In this document: positions 6,364-6,532 of the stretch, piece after piece | Position numbering within the stretch: the stretch's first letter is position 1 | Layout of the letters: each line of letters opens with the position of its first letter | Assembly: GCA_023128195.1 (NCBI GenBank) | Contig: JAGMEL010000082.1 | Span: forward strand, 1-6,532 | Direction: 5' to 3' | DNA length: 6,532 bases | DNA from: Caldifarciminota bacterium | GTDB taxonomy: Bacteria; Hydrothermota; Tepidihabitantia; SM23-42 | Translations under genes and position numbers: made by a program | Notes under the pieces: model-generated | Database searches by the model: none | What the model was told of the DNA's origin: nothing | Seen by the model: only the letters and a program-made list of their open reading frames with translations

Positions 6364-6459
6364 TCAGATTTTATCTACATTCGTGAATAATTCATTACCC
6401 ATCAGGTCGCGCCCAACATTTTCTTCCAGCATCCAGACCCTAACCCAATAACCATATTT
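6364..6459 (-). other. Short open frame, possible gene remnant
   Basis: A 31-codon open frame ends in TGA at 6364-6366, just upstream of the operon promoter, and is closed on its 5' side by TAG at 6460-6462. From its internal ATG at 6432 it would encode 22 residues, MLEENVGRDLMGNELFTNVD and two more. There is no Shine-Dalgarno. The composition is protein-like, so it may be the decayed 3' end of a former gene, but chance is equally likely. The rest of the gap between the protease-like gene and the tRNA holds only the two promoters and a 7-bp inverted repeat. Confidence 0.15.
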
Positions 6460-6469
6460 CTAATGCTGG
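6426..6469. repeat. 7-bp inverted repeat abutting the tRNA promoter
   Basis: CCAGCAT at 6426-6432 and ATGCTGG at 6463-6469 are perfect inverted copies separated by 30 bp. The right arm ends one base before the -35 box of the tRNA promoter. It could be an operator or just chance; the loop is long for a terminator and no T-run follows. Confidence 0.3.
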
Positions 6470-6470
6470 G

Positions 6471-6498
6471 TTGACATCTGTTTATTTATCAATATAAT
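6471..6498 (+). promoter_or_regulatory. Sigma70-type promoter for the tRNA gene
   Basis: An exact TTGACA (6471-6476), a 16-bp spacer and an exact TATAAT (6493-6498) lie just before the tRNA. The predicted transcription start is near 6505, a few bases before the mature 5' end at 6508. The strength of the match suits a highly expressed stable RNA. Confidence 0.8.
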
Positions 6499-6507
6499 CA
6501 TATTATC

Positions 6508-6532
6508 CGGGGCGTGGCGCAGCGGCTTAGCG
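6508..6532 (+). tRNA. 5' part of a tRNA, probably tRNA-Pro (cut by the window edge)
   Basis: The acceptor strand CGGGGCG (6508-6514) is followed by T8 and G9, then the D-stem strand GCGC (6517-6520), a 9-nt D loop and the start of the pairing strand GCG at 6530-6532. U8, the A-GG-A pattern of the D loop and the stem pairing all fit a tRNA. A 5' C with a GCGC D-stem is typical of bacterial tRNA-Pro; initiator tRNA-Met also begins with C but usually has a different stem. The anticodon lies outside the window, so the identity is provisional. Confidence 0.75.

Overview
The window is a compact, AT-rich stretch read almost entirely from the minus strand. It carries the catalytic part of a bacterial A/V-type (rotary) ATPase operon. 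The promoters are bacterial: two sites each have an exact TTGACA, a 16-bp spacer and an exact TATAAT. A tRNA beginning with C, probably tRNA-Pro, starts at the right edge, which also points to a bacterium. Dense packing, ATGA overlaps, an A/V-type ATPase and a caspase-like protein resembling family C25 suit an uncultured anaerobic lineage of the candidate-phylum kind (for example WOR-3-like). That placement is a guess, not something the sequence proves.

Layout in the direction of transcription (right to left): a consensus promoter at 6317-6344 sits almost on top of the start codon of a cytoplasmic caspase-fold/C25-like protein (6311-5262). Next come a 92-residue protein of unknown function with a GTG start (5252-4974), then ATPase subunits C (4977-4063), F (4073-3750), A (3753-1876) and B (1879-491). 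Every junction from the 92-residue gene through B is an overlap, three of them ATGA, so these genes are almost certainly cotranscribed and translationally coupled. A GxxExxY-family, nuclease-like gene (519-43, or 426-43 with the downstream start) follows B. Divergently, on the plus strand, a second consensus promoter at 6471-6498 drives the tRNA.

Subunits A and B form the catalytic head, F the central shaft, and C the connector between shaft and membrane ring. Subunits D and E and the membrane subunits I and K are not in the window. E is not directly upstream of C, where it often lies, and D is not directly after B.

The most notable structure is at the left end. The GxxExxY gene lies between inverted copies of a CACAGATTACACAGATT-type repeat: one short copy at 8-25 and a four-unit, 24-bp-period array at 426-513. 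The array is open in two frames. In one it supplies the last eight residues and stop of ATPase subunit B. In the other it forms a TQ/K-rich N-terminal extension of the GxxExxY protein. This looks like a small inserted cassette, about 0.5 kb, that landed at the 3' end of the B gene.
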